From: Ancylobacter rudongensis
GTDB taxonomy: Bacteria; Pseudomonadota; Alphaproteobacteria; Rhizobiales; Xanthobacteraceae
Reading direction: 5' to 3'
Assembly (NCBI RefSeq): GCF_900100155.1
Contig: NZ_FMTP01000004.1
Location: forward strand, 404,373-468,372
DNA: 64,000 nt
Shown here: piece by piece, positions 54,801-61,658 of the stretch
Numbering within the stretch: the first letter of the stretch is position 1
Layout of the letters: each line of letters starts with the position of its first letter
Translations under genes and position numbers: made by a program
Notes under the pieces: generated by a model
What the model was told of the DNA's origin: nothing
What the model saw: only the letters and a program-made list of their open reading frames with translations
Databases searched by the model: none

Positions 54801-57216
54801 GGGCGCCTATGCGCTGGCCTTCGTCCACCGGCCGCTTGATGTGGCGGCGAGCCGCAATCCCGGTCGTGCCATCGGCCTCGCCTGGTTCGGCGTCGACCGC
54901 GCCCAGCGCGTGCTGGCGGTAACGCTGGAGGCGCCCGATCTCGCCCGGCCGGAAACGACGCTTTCGGTGCCGGTGCAGGTGACGGGGGGCGGGCAGAACG
55001 AGGCCTATGTGACGCTCGCTCTGGTCGATGTCGGCATTCTCAACCTCACCGGCTTCAAGGCGCCCGACCCCGATGGCTTCTATCTCAGCCAGCGGGCGCT
55101 GGGGACTGAGGTGCGCGATTTCTACGGCCAGCTGATCGACGGCATGCTCGGCAGCCGGGGTCGCCTTCGCTCCGGTGGCGATGCGATGGATATGGGCCTG
55201 CAGGCGGAGCCGCCGACGCAGCCGCCGCTCGCTCTGTTCTCCGGGCTGGTGAAGCTCGACGCGCAGGGCAGGGGCACCATCGACTTTGTCTTGCCGCCCT
55301 TCGACGGCACCGGCCGGCTGATGGCGGTGGCGTGGTCCGGCGCGGCGGTGGGCCATGCGCAGGCCGATGTAGTCATCCGCGATCCCGTGGTGATCACCGC
55401 CACCCTGCCGCGCTTCCTCGCATCCGGCGACCGCTCGACGCTCAACCTGTCGCTCGACAATGTCGATGGCGAGGCGGGTGACTACGCGCTGGAGATCGTC
55501 ACCGACGGTCCGGTGAAGGTGGCCAGCGCGCCGAAGACGGTGCCGCTGGCCAAGGGCGCGCGCCAGTCCTTCGCCGCACAGGTGGACGGCACCGGCATTG
55601 GCGAGGCCAAGGTCTCGGTGCGGCTGTCGGGGCCGGGCGGGCTCGCTATCGTGCGCGACTATGCGTTGAATGTGCGCCCGGCCTATCCCGCCATCTCCCG
55701 CCGCAGCATCGACACGCTGGCGCCGGGGGCGGCGCTGACTCTGAGCGCGGATCTCGTCGCCGATCTCGTGCCGGGGCGCGGCGGGGTGAGCGTTTCCGCC
55801 GGGCTGGACCCGGCCTTCGACGTGCCGGCCCTGTTCGGCGCGCTCGACCGCTACCCCTTCGCCTGCTCCGAACAGCTGACCAGCCGGGCGCTGCCGCTGC
55901 TCTATCTCAGCGATTTCGGCCCGCCCCAGCGCTTCCGCCTGACCAAGGACCCGGCCGAGACCATCCGCACCGCCATCGCCCGGCTGATCGCCCGGCAGGG
56001 CTCGGATGGCTCCTTCGGCCTGTGGGAGGCGGGGGGCAATGATCTGTGGCTCGACGCCTATGTCTCCGACTTCCTCACCCGCGCCCGCGAGCGCGGCCAC
56101 GCCGTGCCGGAACAGCCCTTCTCCATGGCGCTCGACCGGCTGCGCAATTCGCTCGCCTATGCCGGGGATGGCGCCACCAATGACGGCGCCGCCTACGCCA
56201 TCTACGTTCTGGCCCGCAACGGGCGGGCGCCGCTGGGCGATCTGCGCTATGTCGCCGACGCCAAGCTCGACGAGGTGACGAGTGCGATGGCGCGCGGCCA
56301 GCTCGCCGCCTCGCTCGCCATGCTCGGCGACAAGGGGCGGGCGGAGAAGGTGTTCGGCGCGGCGCTGGAACTGCTGCCCGGCGCGGCCGAGATGGTGACG
56401 TCTGGCCGGCCGGACTTCGGCTCGCTGCTGCGTGACGCGGCCGGGGTGGCGACGCTCGCCTCCGAGGCCGGGTTCACCGGCACGGCCCGCACGGCCCGCC
56501 AGAGGGTGGCCACCGCCTTTGTCGATGCCGGCCCGACCTCGACCCAGGAGGACGCGTGGCTTCTTCTGGCCGCCCGGGCGCTGCGCGAGGGCAGGGGCAT
56601 CGCTCTCGATATCGACGGCACCGCCCATACCGGCCTCTATGAGCGCACGCTGACGCCGCAGGAACTGGCCAAGCCGATCGTGCTGACCAATCGCGGCATC
56701 GCCCCGCTGGACGTTGTCGTTTCCATCGACGGTCCCCCGGTGGCGCCGGAGCCGGCTGCGGCGAACGGGTTCAGCCTGAGCCGCAGCTACTACACGCTGG
56801 CCGGCGTGCCGGCCGATCCCGCCAAGGTGACGCAGAACCAGCGCCTCGTCGTGGTGCTGGAGGCGCAGGAGGACGAGGCCGGGCCGAGCCATGTGCTGCT
56901 GGTCGATCATCTCCCCGCCGGCTTCGAGATCGACAATCCGAGCCTTGCCGTGGGCGCGGATGTCGGGGCGCTGGCCTGGCTGGGCGACACGACGCAGCCG
57001 GCGCATGCGGAATTCCGCGACGCCTTCTTCGCCGCCGCCTTCGACCGAACCCAGGGCTCGGAGGAGCCTGAACTGCTGCGCGTCGCCTATATCGTGCGCG
57101 CCGTCTCCCCCGGCCGCTACGCCCATCCTCCGGCGATCGTCGAGGACATGTACCGCCCCGGCCGCTTTGCCCGCACCAGCGCGGGACGGACCGAAGTGAC
57201 GGGCCCGGCGCGATGA
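51889..57216 (+). CDS. yfhM: Bacterial alpha-2-macroglobulin with thioester
   Basis: 1775 residues. Signal peptide IPFTSAFSWLGHGVAVSVLA then AAAQA, with no lipobox Cys, then an Ala/Pro/Lys-rich linker. Tandem macroglobulin beta-domains (residues about 200-1200), including the bait-like region, are followed by the thioester module FACSEQLTSRALPLLYLSDF with Cys1326 and Gln1329 (CxEQ) and the all-alpha complement-like ring (ARLIARQGSDGSFGLWEAGG). C-terminal receptor-like domain near LLVDHLPAGFEI. Such proteins trap invading proteases in the periplasm and occur with PbpC, as here (11-bp gap). Intact thioester puts it in the active class. Confidence 0.95.
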   Translation: MIPFTSAFSWLGHGVAVSVLALSLVGSAAAQAPKPAATKPAAAAPAKPAATPTAKPAPDALPKTYAPQELVEAARRLQALLQRERGPLPKPAAQLRKDADAALAAGDARTAAGLYGQLAQASPGDAGLWQRFSRALSRIKPNDNESADTFLERAQAAAFLAYRAATTRAAQAEALFAIGHLYDQRSLWRPALDTFTTALTYADVPEQRAFYDKLREERGFRILDYSVDSDASNPRICVQFSEPLVKGGKDYSAYVTLRGPSGLVDKPAVTAEGSQLCVEGLKHGDTYDVTLRAGLPSSIAAEPLAATSELTIYVRDRKPSVRFTGRNYVLPRTGPRGIPVVSVNTARVAVDLYRIGDRSLIPTALDGEFRRDLGGYDLQQLKDGKAELIFTGELETASPLNEDVTTSFPVDEAVKTLAPGVYVLAARPGGDAADPNDEWSSRATQWFVVSDLGLTALSGSKGLTVMVRALGSAQPMEGVELRLLAKSNDVLATMRTDASGSAAFDAGLMRGTEGFAPAVIVAQAKEGDYAFLSLDDQAFDLTDRGVGGRAAPERYDAFVTTERGVYRSGEEVHVTALLRSPQVSAAAGVPLTVMFKRPDGVEERRVLVDDQGAGGRTLTYPLMGDAMTGTWRVEAYVDPRGAPVGSTTFLLEDYVPERLALDLSTTATFLAANTPVTVAADGRWLFGPPAAGLDIEGEIEVRVADARPGLPGWRFGRADDGFTPVRQPLADAPVTDAQGKASLPVALPVLPATARPLEAEIFVALNEGGGRAVRRSLVLPVRAAGDGIGVKPLFDKAGPGENANAGFEVQGFDAAGQPVALKGAQWALYRIETRYQWYRLGGSWDFEPVESVAKVADGRLDLTAGAPSRLSVPVAWGRYRLEVTDGTRATAVAFDAGWGGGATADAPDRLEVGLDKAQYSAGDTLKVNLTSRMAGSATVLIVGDGVLAAKTLDVKAGDTSVAFTVAPEWGPGAYALAFVHRPLDVAASRNPGRAIGLAWFGVDRAQRVLAVTLEAPDLARPETTLSVPVQVTGGGQNEAYVTLALVDVGILNLTGFKAPDPDGFYLSQRALGTEVRDFYGQLIDGMLGSRGRLRSGGDAMDMGLQAEPPTQPPLALFSGLVKLDAQGRGTIDFVLPPFDGTGRLMAVAWSGAAVGHAQADVVIRDPVVITATLPRFLASGDRSTLNLSLDNVDGEAGDYALEIVTDGPVKVASAPKTVPLAKGARQSFAAQVDGTGIGEAKVSVRLSGPGGLAIVRDYALNVRPAYPAISRRSIDTLAPGAALTLSADLVADLVPGRGGVSVSAGLDPAFDVPALFGALDRYPFACSEQLTSRALPLLYLSDFGPPQRFRLTKDPAETIRTAIARLIARQGSDGSFGLWEAGGNDLWLDAYVSDFLTRARERGHAVPEQPFSMALDRLRNSLAYAGDGATNDGAAYAIYVLARNGRAPLGDLRYVADAKLDEVTSAMARGQLAASLAMLGDKGRAEKVFGAALELLPGAAEMVTSGRPDFGSLLRDAAGVATLASEAGFTGTARTARQRVATAFVDAGPTSTQEDAWLLLAARALREGRGIALDIDGTAHTGLYERTLTPQELAKPIVLTNRGIAPLDVVVSIDGPPVAPEPAAANGFSLSRSYYTLAGVPADPAKVTQNQRLVVVLEAQEDEAGPSHVLLVDHLPAGFEIDNPSLAVGADVGALAWLGDTTQPAHAEFRDAFFAAAFDRTQGSEEPELLRVAYIVRAVSPGRYAHPPAIVEDMYRPGRFARTSAGRTEVTGPAR

Positions 57217-57226
57217 GGGAACTCGC

Positions 57227-59350
57227 GTGAGGCGGGGCCTGCAGCGCGGGTGCGGCATCGCTGTTCTCGGCGCGATGGTGCTGGCGGGGGGCTCCACTGC
57301 CTGGCTCGCTGGCGTGCGCGCCAGTGCCCCGCCGCCGCCCGCACTCGCGTTCTCGGTGGAAGTGCGCGACCGCGAGGGGCGGCTGCTGCGCCCCTTCGCC
57401 CTCGCCGACGGGCGCTGGCGCCTGAAGGCGGAGACCCGCGACATCGACCGGCGCTTCCGCGACATGCTGGTCGCCTATGAAGACAAGCGCTTCTGGGAAC
57501 ATGGCGGGGTCGATCCGCTCGCTTTGCTGCGCGCGGCGGGGCAGATGCTGCGGCACGGGCGTGTCGTTTCCGGCGGCTCCACCCTGACCATGCAGGTGGC
57601 GCGGCTGCTGGAGCCGCGCGAGGGCAGCGGGCTCAAAGCCAAGTCCAGTGCCAAGTTCGCCGAGATGCGCCGGGCGATCCAGCTGGAGGCGCGACTGAGC
57701 AAGAGCGAGATTCTGGCGCTCTACCTCACTTTGGCGCCCTATGGCGGCAATATCGAGGGCGTGCGGGCAGCAAGCCTCGCCTGGTTCGGCAAGGAGCCGC
57801 GCCGGCTCACTCTGGCCGAGGCGGCGCTGCTTGTCGCGCTGCCGCAGGCACCGGAATCACGCCGGCCGGACCGCCACCCGGCCCGGGCCCAGCGGGCGCG
57901 GGACAAGGTGCTCGTCCGGCTGGGCGAGGCTGGGCTGTTCGGCGCGGCGGAGGTCGCGTTCGCCGGCCGGGCGCCTGTTCCCACGGGCCGGGTCGCCTTG
58001 CCGATGCTCGCCGCCCACGCGGCAGAGAACGCCCGCCGCCAGCAGCCGGCGGCGCAGGTGCACGCGCTTGCCATCGACGCCTCGGCGCAGGCGCGGCTGG
58101 AGGCGCTGGCGGCGGAGCGGGTGCGCGAGCTGGGCACCGGCGTCTCCATGGCGCTTGTTATGGTCGACAATTCCAGCGGCGAGGTGCTGGCGCGGGTCAG
58201 CGGCGCCGATCCGCTCGATACCGAGCGCGCCGGCGCGGTGGACCTGACGCGGGCCATCCGCTCGCCCGGCTCGACCTTGAAGCCGTTCATCTACGGCCTC
58301 GCCTTCGAGGACGGCATCGCCCATCCCGAAACGCTGATCGAGGACCGGCCAGCGCGCTTCGGCGCCTACCGGCCGCGCAATTTCGACCGCGACTATCAGG
58401 GCACGGTGTCGGTGCGGCAGGCGCTGCAATTGTCGCTGAACGTGCCGGCCGTGGTTCTGCTGCAGGCGGTGGGGCCGCAGCGGCTCGCCAGCCGGCTCGG
58501 CCAGTCCGGGTTTGCCCTGAAGCTGCCGCCGGGCGAAGTGCCGGGGCTGGCGGTGGGGCTGGGCGGGGTCGGCATGAGCCTCGACGCCCTGGCCGGCCTC
58601 TATGCCGGCATCGCCAATGGCGGCCTGGCGCATGGTCTGCGCGAGCGGCTGGACAGTGCCGCCTCTGGGCCGGAGGAGGCCCGGCAACTGATGAGCCCGG
58701 TGGCTGCCGCCTATCTCGCGCAGTCGCTGGCCGGCACGCCGGCGCCGCGCAATGAGCGGGCGGGGCGCATCGCCTTCAAGACGGGCACGTCCTTCGGCTA
58801 TCGCGATGCGTGGGCGGTGGGGTTCGACGGGCGACGCACGGTCGCCGTCTGGGTAGGGCGGCCCGATGGCCAGCCCGTGCCCGGCATGATCGGGCGCGAG
58901 GCGGCGGCGCCGGTCCTGTTCGAGGCGTTCGCCCGGCTGGTGAGCCGGCCAGCCCCGTTCGCGCCGGCGCCACGCGAGGCGCTTGACGTGAAGAACGCGC
59001 AATTGCCGCCGCCGCTCCGGCATTTCGGGCGGGCGTCGGGACAGGGCTTTACGGAGGAGCGGCCGAGAATCGCTTTCCCGCCTGATGGGGCCAGCCTGGA
59101 GCGCGAGGGCGACGAACCGCTGGTGCTCAAGGTGAGCGGCGGGACGGGCAAGCTGACCGTCTTCGTCGATGGCGTGCCGAGCGGCCAGCCCGCCGGGGCC
59201 GCCACATTGTTCTGGCGGCCGGCGGGCGCGGGCTTCGTGCGTCTGACCGTCATGGACGCTGCAGGATCAACCGACAGCGTCACCTTACGTATTCGTGGAG
59301 CGACCGATCCGGACGGGGCCGCTCAGCCGGGACGTCTCAGCGGCCGTTAA
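57227..59350 (+). CDS. pbpC: Penicillin-binding protein 1C
   Basis: 707 residues from a GTG. N-terminal membrane anchor, then the GT51 transglycosylase with EDKRFWEHGGVDPLALLRAA (Glu85) and GGSTLTMQVARLLEP. Transpeptidase SxxK is in RSPGSTLKPFIYGLAFEDGI (Ser349, Lys352), SxN in LQLSLNVP, KTG in AFKTGTSFGYRDAWAVGFDG. The C-terminal 100 residues form the PBP1C-specific beta domain. Synthesises peptidoglycan at damage sites; partner of the upstream macroglobulin. Its 3' end overlaps the DUF1127 gene by 14 bp. Confidence 0.96.
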   Translation: MRRGLQRGCGIAVLGAMVLAGGSTAWLAGVRASAPPPPALAFSVEVRDREGRLLRPFALADGRWRLKAETRDIDRRFRDMLVAYEDKRFWEHGGVDPLALLRAAGQMLRHGRVVSGGSTLTMQVARLLEPREGSGLKAKSSAKFAEMRRAIQLEARLSKSEILALYLTLAPYGGNIEGVRAASLAWFGKEPRRLTLAEAALLVALPQAPESRRPDRHPARAQRARDKVLVRLGEAGLFGAAEVAFAGRAPVPTGRVALPMLAAHAAENARRQQPAAQVHALAIDASAQARLEALAAERVRELGTGVSMALVMVDNSSGEVLARVSGADPLDTERAGAVDLTRAIRSPGSTLKPFIYGLAFEDGIAHPETLIEDRPARFGAYRPRNFDRDYQGTVSVRQALQLSLNVPAVVLLQAVGPQRLASRLGQSGFALKLPPGEVPGLAVGLGGVGMSLDALAGLYAGIANGGLAHGLRERLDSAASGPEEARQLMSPVAAAYLAQSLAGTPAPRNERAGRIAFKTGTSFGYRDAWAVGFDGRRTVAVWVGRPDGQPVPGMIGREAAAPVLFEAFARLVSRPAPFAPAPREALDVKNAQLPPPLRHFGRASGQGFTEERPRIAFPPDGASLEREGDEPLVLKVSGGTGKLTVFVDGVPSGQPAGAATLFWRPAGAGFVRLTVMDAAGSTDSVTLRIRGATDPDGAAQPGRLSGR

Positions 59351-59540
59351 CGGCAGCCTGGGCGATGTCCTGGCGGGTCAGGCCACGCTTGGCGAGGGCG
59401 GCGTCCGAAAGACGGGCGAGAGCCTCGTAGCGCTGGGCGATGCGACGGCCTTCACCAATGGCTTCAAAGAAGCTGGTGACGCCTTCGACGATGCGGGAGA
59501 AGAAGTCGGAAGAGGTGTGGGTAAGGGTCGTGGTGTTCAT
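59337..59540 (-). CDS. DUF1127 family small protein
   Basis: 67 residues, MNTTTLTHTSSDFFSRIVEG then helices SFFEAIGEGRRIAQRYEALA and RLSDAALAKRGLTRQDIAQA. The YEALARLSDAALAKRGLTR block is the DUF1127 signature, a small Arg-rich protein common in alphaproteobacteria and often stress- or RNA-linked. GGAGG lies six bases before the ATG at 59540. Its last codons overlap the pbpC end on the other strand. Confidence 0.95.
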   Translation of the reverse strand: MNTTTLTHTSSDFFSRIVEGVTSFFEAIGEGRRIAQRYEALARLSDAALAKRGLTRQDIAQAAVNGR

Positions 59541-60309
59541 CTGAGCCTCCAGTATTCTGTATGCCACGGAATATAGAGGCTTTACCGCAGCGCAAAAGGC
59601 GGAATGCTGCATGGCAGCACTGAGGTTCGTGCATGCCTTTCTTTGCCTGTTAATCCACCATTAACGCCCAGAAAACGCAGGTTCCAACCAAAATGGTTGA
59701 GACTTGCTCGACCCAGTCGATTTGGTTGCCCTTTCATGCGCCTTTCGTCCTAGGAGCCATGTTCAAAACGACGGTCGGGTGTCTTGGGTGGGGAGCGGCC
59801 GCTATAACGGCGTTGAGCGCGCCTTGGGATGGTGGCGCCGCCGCGACGGCGCCCGCCCGACTGTGGCCATCAGCGGGGCCGCGTTCTGATGCGGAAGGAG
59901 CGCTGCCGGAATGCATCCGACATATCCGCCATGAGCCGGCGATCGTTGTCGGCGCCGAAAGGCGGAATCCACAGGAAAGCGCAGGGGGCGATCTCGCGCC
60001 ATGACACGGATACCGGACGGGGTGCTTCCCGGCGTCCCGGGCTGGGCCCGCCGCAGCCACCGGCCCGCATGCGGGGCCGCTGCGAAGAAGGGGCCGCGTG
60101 GCAGGTACGGGACACTCTGGCCCTTGGGCGCGGCCCTGCCGTGGCGACCGCTTTCCGGCGGGGTGACGCGGTCTCCGTGGAAACTACGCGGTGGGGGGTA
60201 GACCGAGCCGGCGGGAGCGTCTATAGAGCGCGCCACTGCCGCTGCCCCCGCGATCCGACACACAGTGTCGCCGCGGAAGGCCCCGGAAGCGCCGTTCGCG
60301 GCGCGACGG
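59541..60309. other. 769-bp region without a supported gene
   Basis: The first 150 bp are AT-rich (TTAATCCACCATTAACG) and may hold promoters for the DUF1127 gene. From 59700 to 60300 several overlapping short open frames exist. A plus-strand one ending at 59889 (SWVGSGRYNGVERALGWWRR) and a minus-strand one across 59870-60010 (SWREIAPCAFLWIPPFGADN) look less monotonous than shadow frames, but no family is recognised and no start is convincing. Possibly eroded coding sequence. Ends at a tRNA gene. Confidence 0.5.
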
Positions 60310-60383
60310 TGGGGGATAGTTTAACGGTAGAACTGCGGACTCTGACTCCGTTAGTCCTGGTTCGAATCCAGGTCCCCCAGCCA
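60310..60383 (+). tRNA. tRNA-Gln (anticodon CTG)
   Basis: TGGGGGA/TCCCCCA acceptor arms, anticodon stem GCGGA/TCCGT with loop CTCTGAC (anticodon CTG for CAG), T-arm CTGGTTCGAATCCAG, discriminator G and encoded CCA. The D-loop is short (TAGTTTAACGGTAGA), normal for tRNA-Gln. Confidence 0.97.
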
Positions 60384-60578
60384 CCCATCTCTCTCCGAAT
60401 TGGTTACGAAGGTGCGGCGCCGGCTTTGCCGCGCCGGCCATGAGTGCCGGTGAAACCGCCGGCACGTGCTGGGCGCCGGCCGGAACCCACCAGGCGCCCC
60501 CGTCCCGGCCTCTCTCCCTGCCTCCGACATCCGGATCGCCCGCCGTAACGGGCGATCCTCGCCATTGATCCGCCAGGC

Positions 60579-61232
60579 TCAGTTTGTCGTGTCGTCGGGA
60601 TGATCGGCTTTCGACGTGCGGCGCGGGAAGATCCGGTACACCGTGGCCGGGGAGACCCCGAGCGCCCGAGCCACTTCCGGGACGGCGTTGCCGCTGGCCA
60701 GCAGCCGGTGGGCCTTGGCGATATCCTTGTTGGAGAGCGATTGTGGTCGGCCGCGCCGGCGTGGTCCGCTGGACGTGGTCACCGGCGCCGGGCCCGGTTC
60801 GGTCAATTGCGCCAGGGCGCGGCAGGCAAAGGCGAGAGCCTCGCCCGACGGAATCATCATGTCCATCGGCATGCCGCCCAGCCGGATCGTCACGCCCTTC
60901 TGGCTGAGCGAGGCTACGATGCGGACCACCGATTCGACATCTGCGCCGAGATGGCCGAGCGCCGGTACCGTCAGCACATCGCCCAAGCGCGAAAAATCGA
61001 TGGCCGCCCGCAGTCCTGGCCGATCGATCCGCCGATCGTCGTCCAGGTCGGTAAAGACGTGCTCGCAGCCGAGCGCCCGCAGCGCGGCGGCCTCGGGCGA
61101 CTCCGGTTCGGCCCGCGCCGGCTTGCCGGCATGGGTAGGAAGCAAATCGCCAACTGGGTGAAAGGTGGGGCCGGAGACGGCGCTGCCGTTCGTCCGACCA
61201 TCGGATTCGACGAGACAATAACCAATGAGCAT
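60579..61232 (-). CDS. Catalytically dead serine-recombinase-like protein with C-terminal HTH
   Basis: 217 residues. The N-terminal resolvase-type fold is recognisable: MLIGYCLVES at the start, LRALGCEHVFTDLDDDRRID, RPGLRAAIDFSRLGDVLTVP and SQKGVTIRLGGMPMD. Compared with IGYARVST the Arg and Ser are Leu7 and Glu9, and the LDRLGRS block reads LGHLGAD, so both active-site arginines there are gone. About 28 extra residues (11-45) are inserted. The C-terminal Hin-type helix-turn-helix is intact: RRRGRPQSLSNKDIAKAHRL, then LASGNAVPEVARALGVSPAT and VYRIFPRR. It probably binds DNA without cutting. ATG 61232 has GGGGA upstream; an ATG at 61253 is possible. Divergent from a large repeat-protein gene. 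Confidence 0.82.
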   Translation of the reverse strand: MLIGYCLVESDGRTNGSAVSGPTFHPVGDLLPTHAGKPARAEPESPEAAALRALGCEHVFTDLDDDRRIDRPGLRAAIDFSRLGDVLTVPALGHLGADVESVVRIVASLSQKGVTIRLGGMPMDMMIPSGEALAFACRALAQLTEPGPAPVTTSSGPRRRGRPQSLSNKDIAKAHRLLASGNAVPEVARALGVSPATVYRIFPRRTSKADHPDDTTN

Positions 61233-61658
61233 TTTTCCCCGTAGGCCGAGCATCCTCCGCAAAAAGAATGTTCGGTCGGACCCGCTCCGACCGTGCCTCT
61301 GGCCTCCCCTGATGCGTAGCAAAAATAGCACGGCGGGCGAAAACTGCCACGCACACGTCAAAAGTTTAAACGCGGTACTATTTTAGCGACAATTCTGAGA
61401 ATTCCTGCATGTTCTTTCGATGGTTTAGAAACTGTTGAAATTCAAACATTTTTTCGTAATTGCGGGTTCCTGATACCGCAAAAGGCAGTTTATTACCGAT
61501 GCTTACGCAACCTTTCTGACAATGTGACGGCCTTGCAACCCAGAGCGCGGTTGCATTAGCTTCGCCTCGAATCGTGGCGTTCCGGGCTAGCGGGTACCGT
61601 CGGCGTTGCGCAATGGGTGGCTTGACCGCCTGCGACTATTGGGGAATCGGGGGATTAG
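61233..61658. promoter_or_regulatory. AT-rich divergent intergenic region
   Basis: 426 bp, markedly AT-richer than its surroundings from 61350 to 61520 (for example AAACATTTTTTCGTAATTGC), between the recombinase-like gene and the repeat-protein gene. It should hold the promoters of both. No operator can be pinned down by eye, and no gene is seen. Confidence 0.6.

Noticed and set aside
57213..57226. ATG at the macroglobulin stop (ATGA) as the pbpC start
   Set aside because: It is not in the pbpC frame; the GTG at 57227 is.
51349..57465. Minus-strand open frame of about 2000 codons opposite the alpha-2-macroglobulin
   Set aside because: Composition is monotone (Arg, Gly, Ala, His, Gln) with no family motifs; it is a shadow of the high-GC plus-strand gene and also runs through acpXL's other frame.
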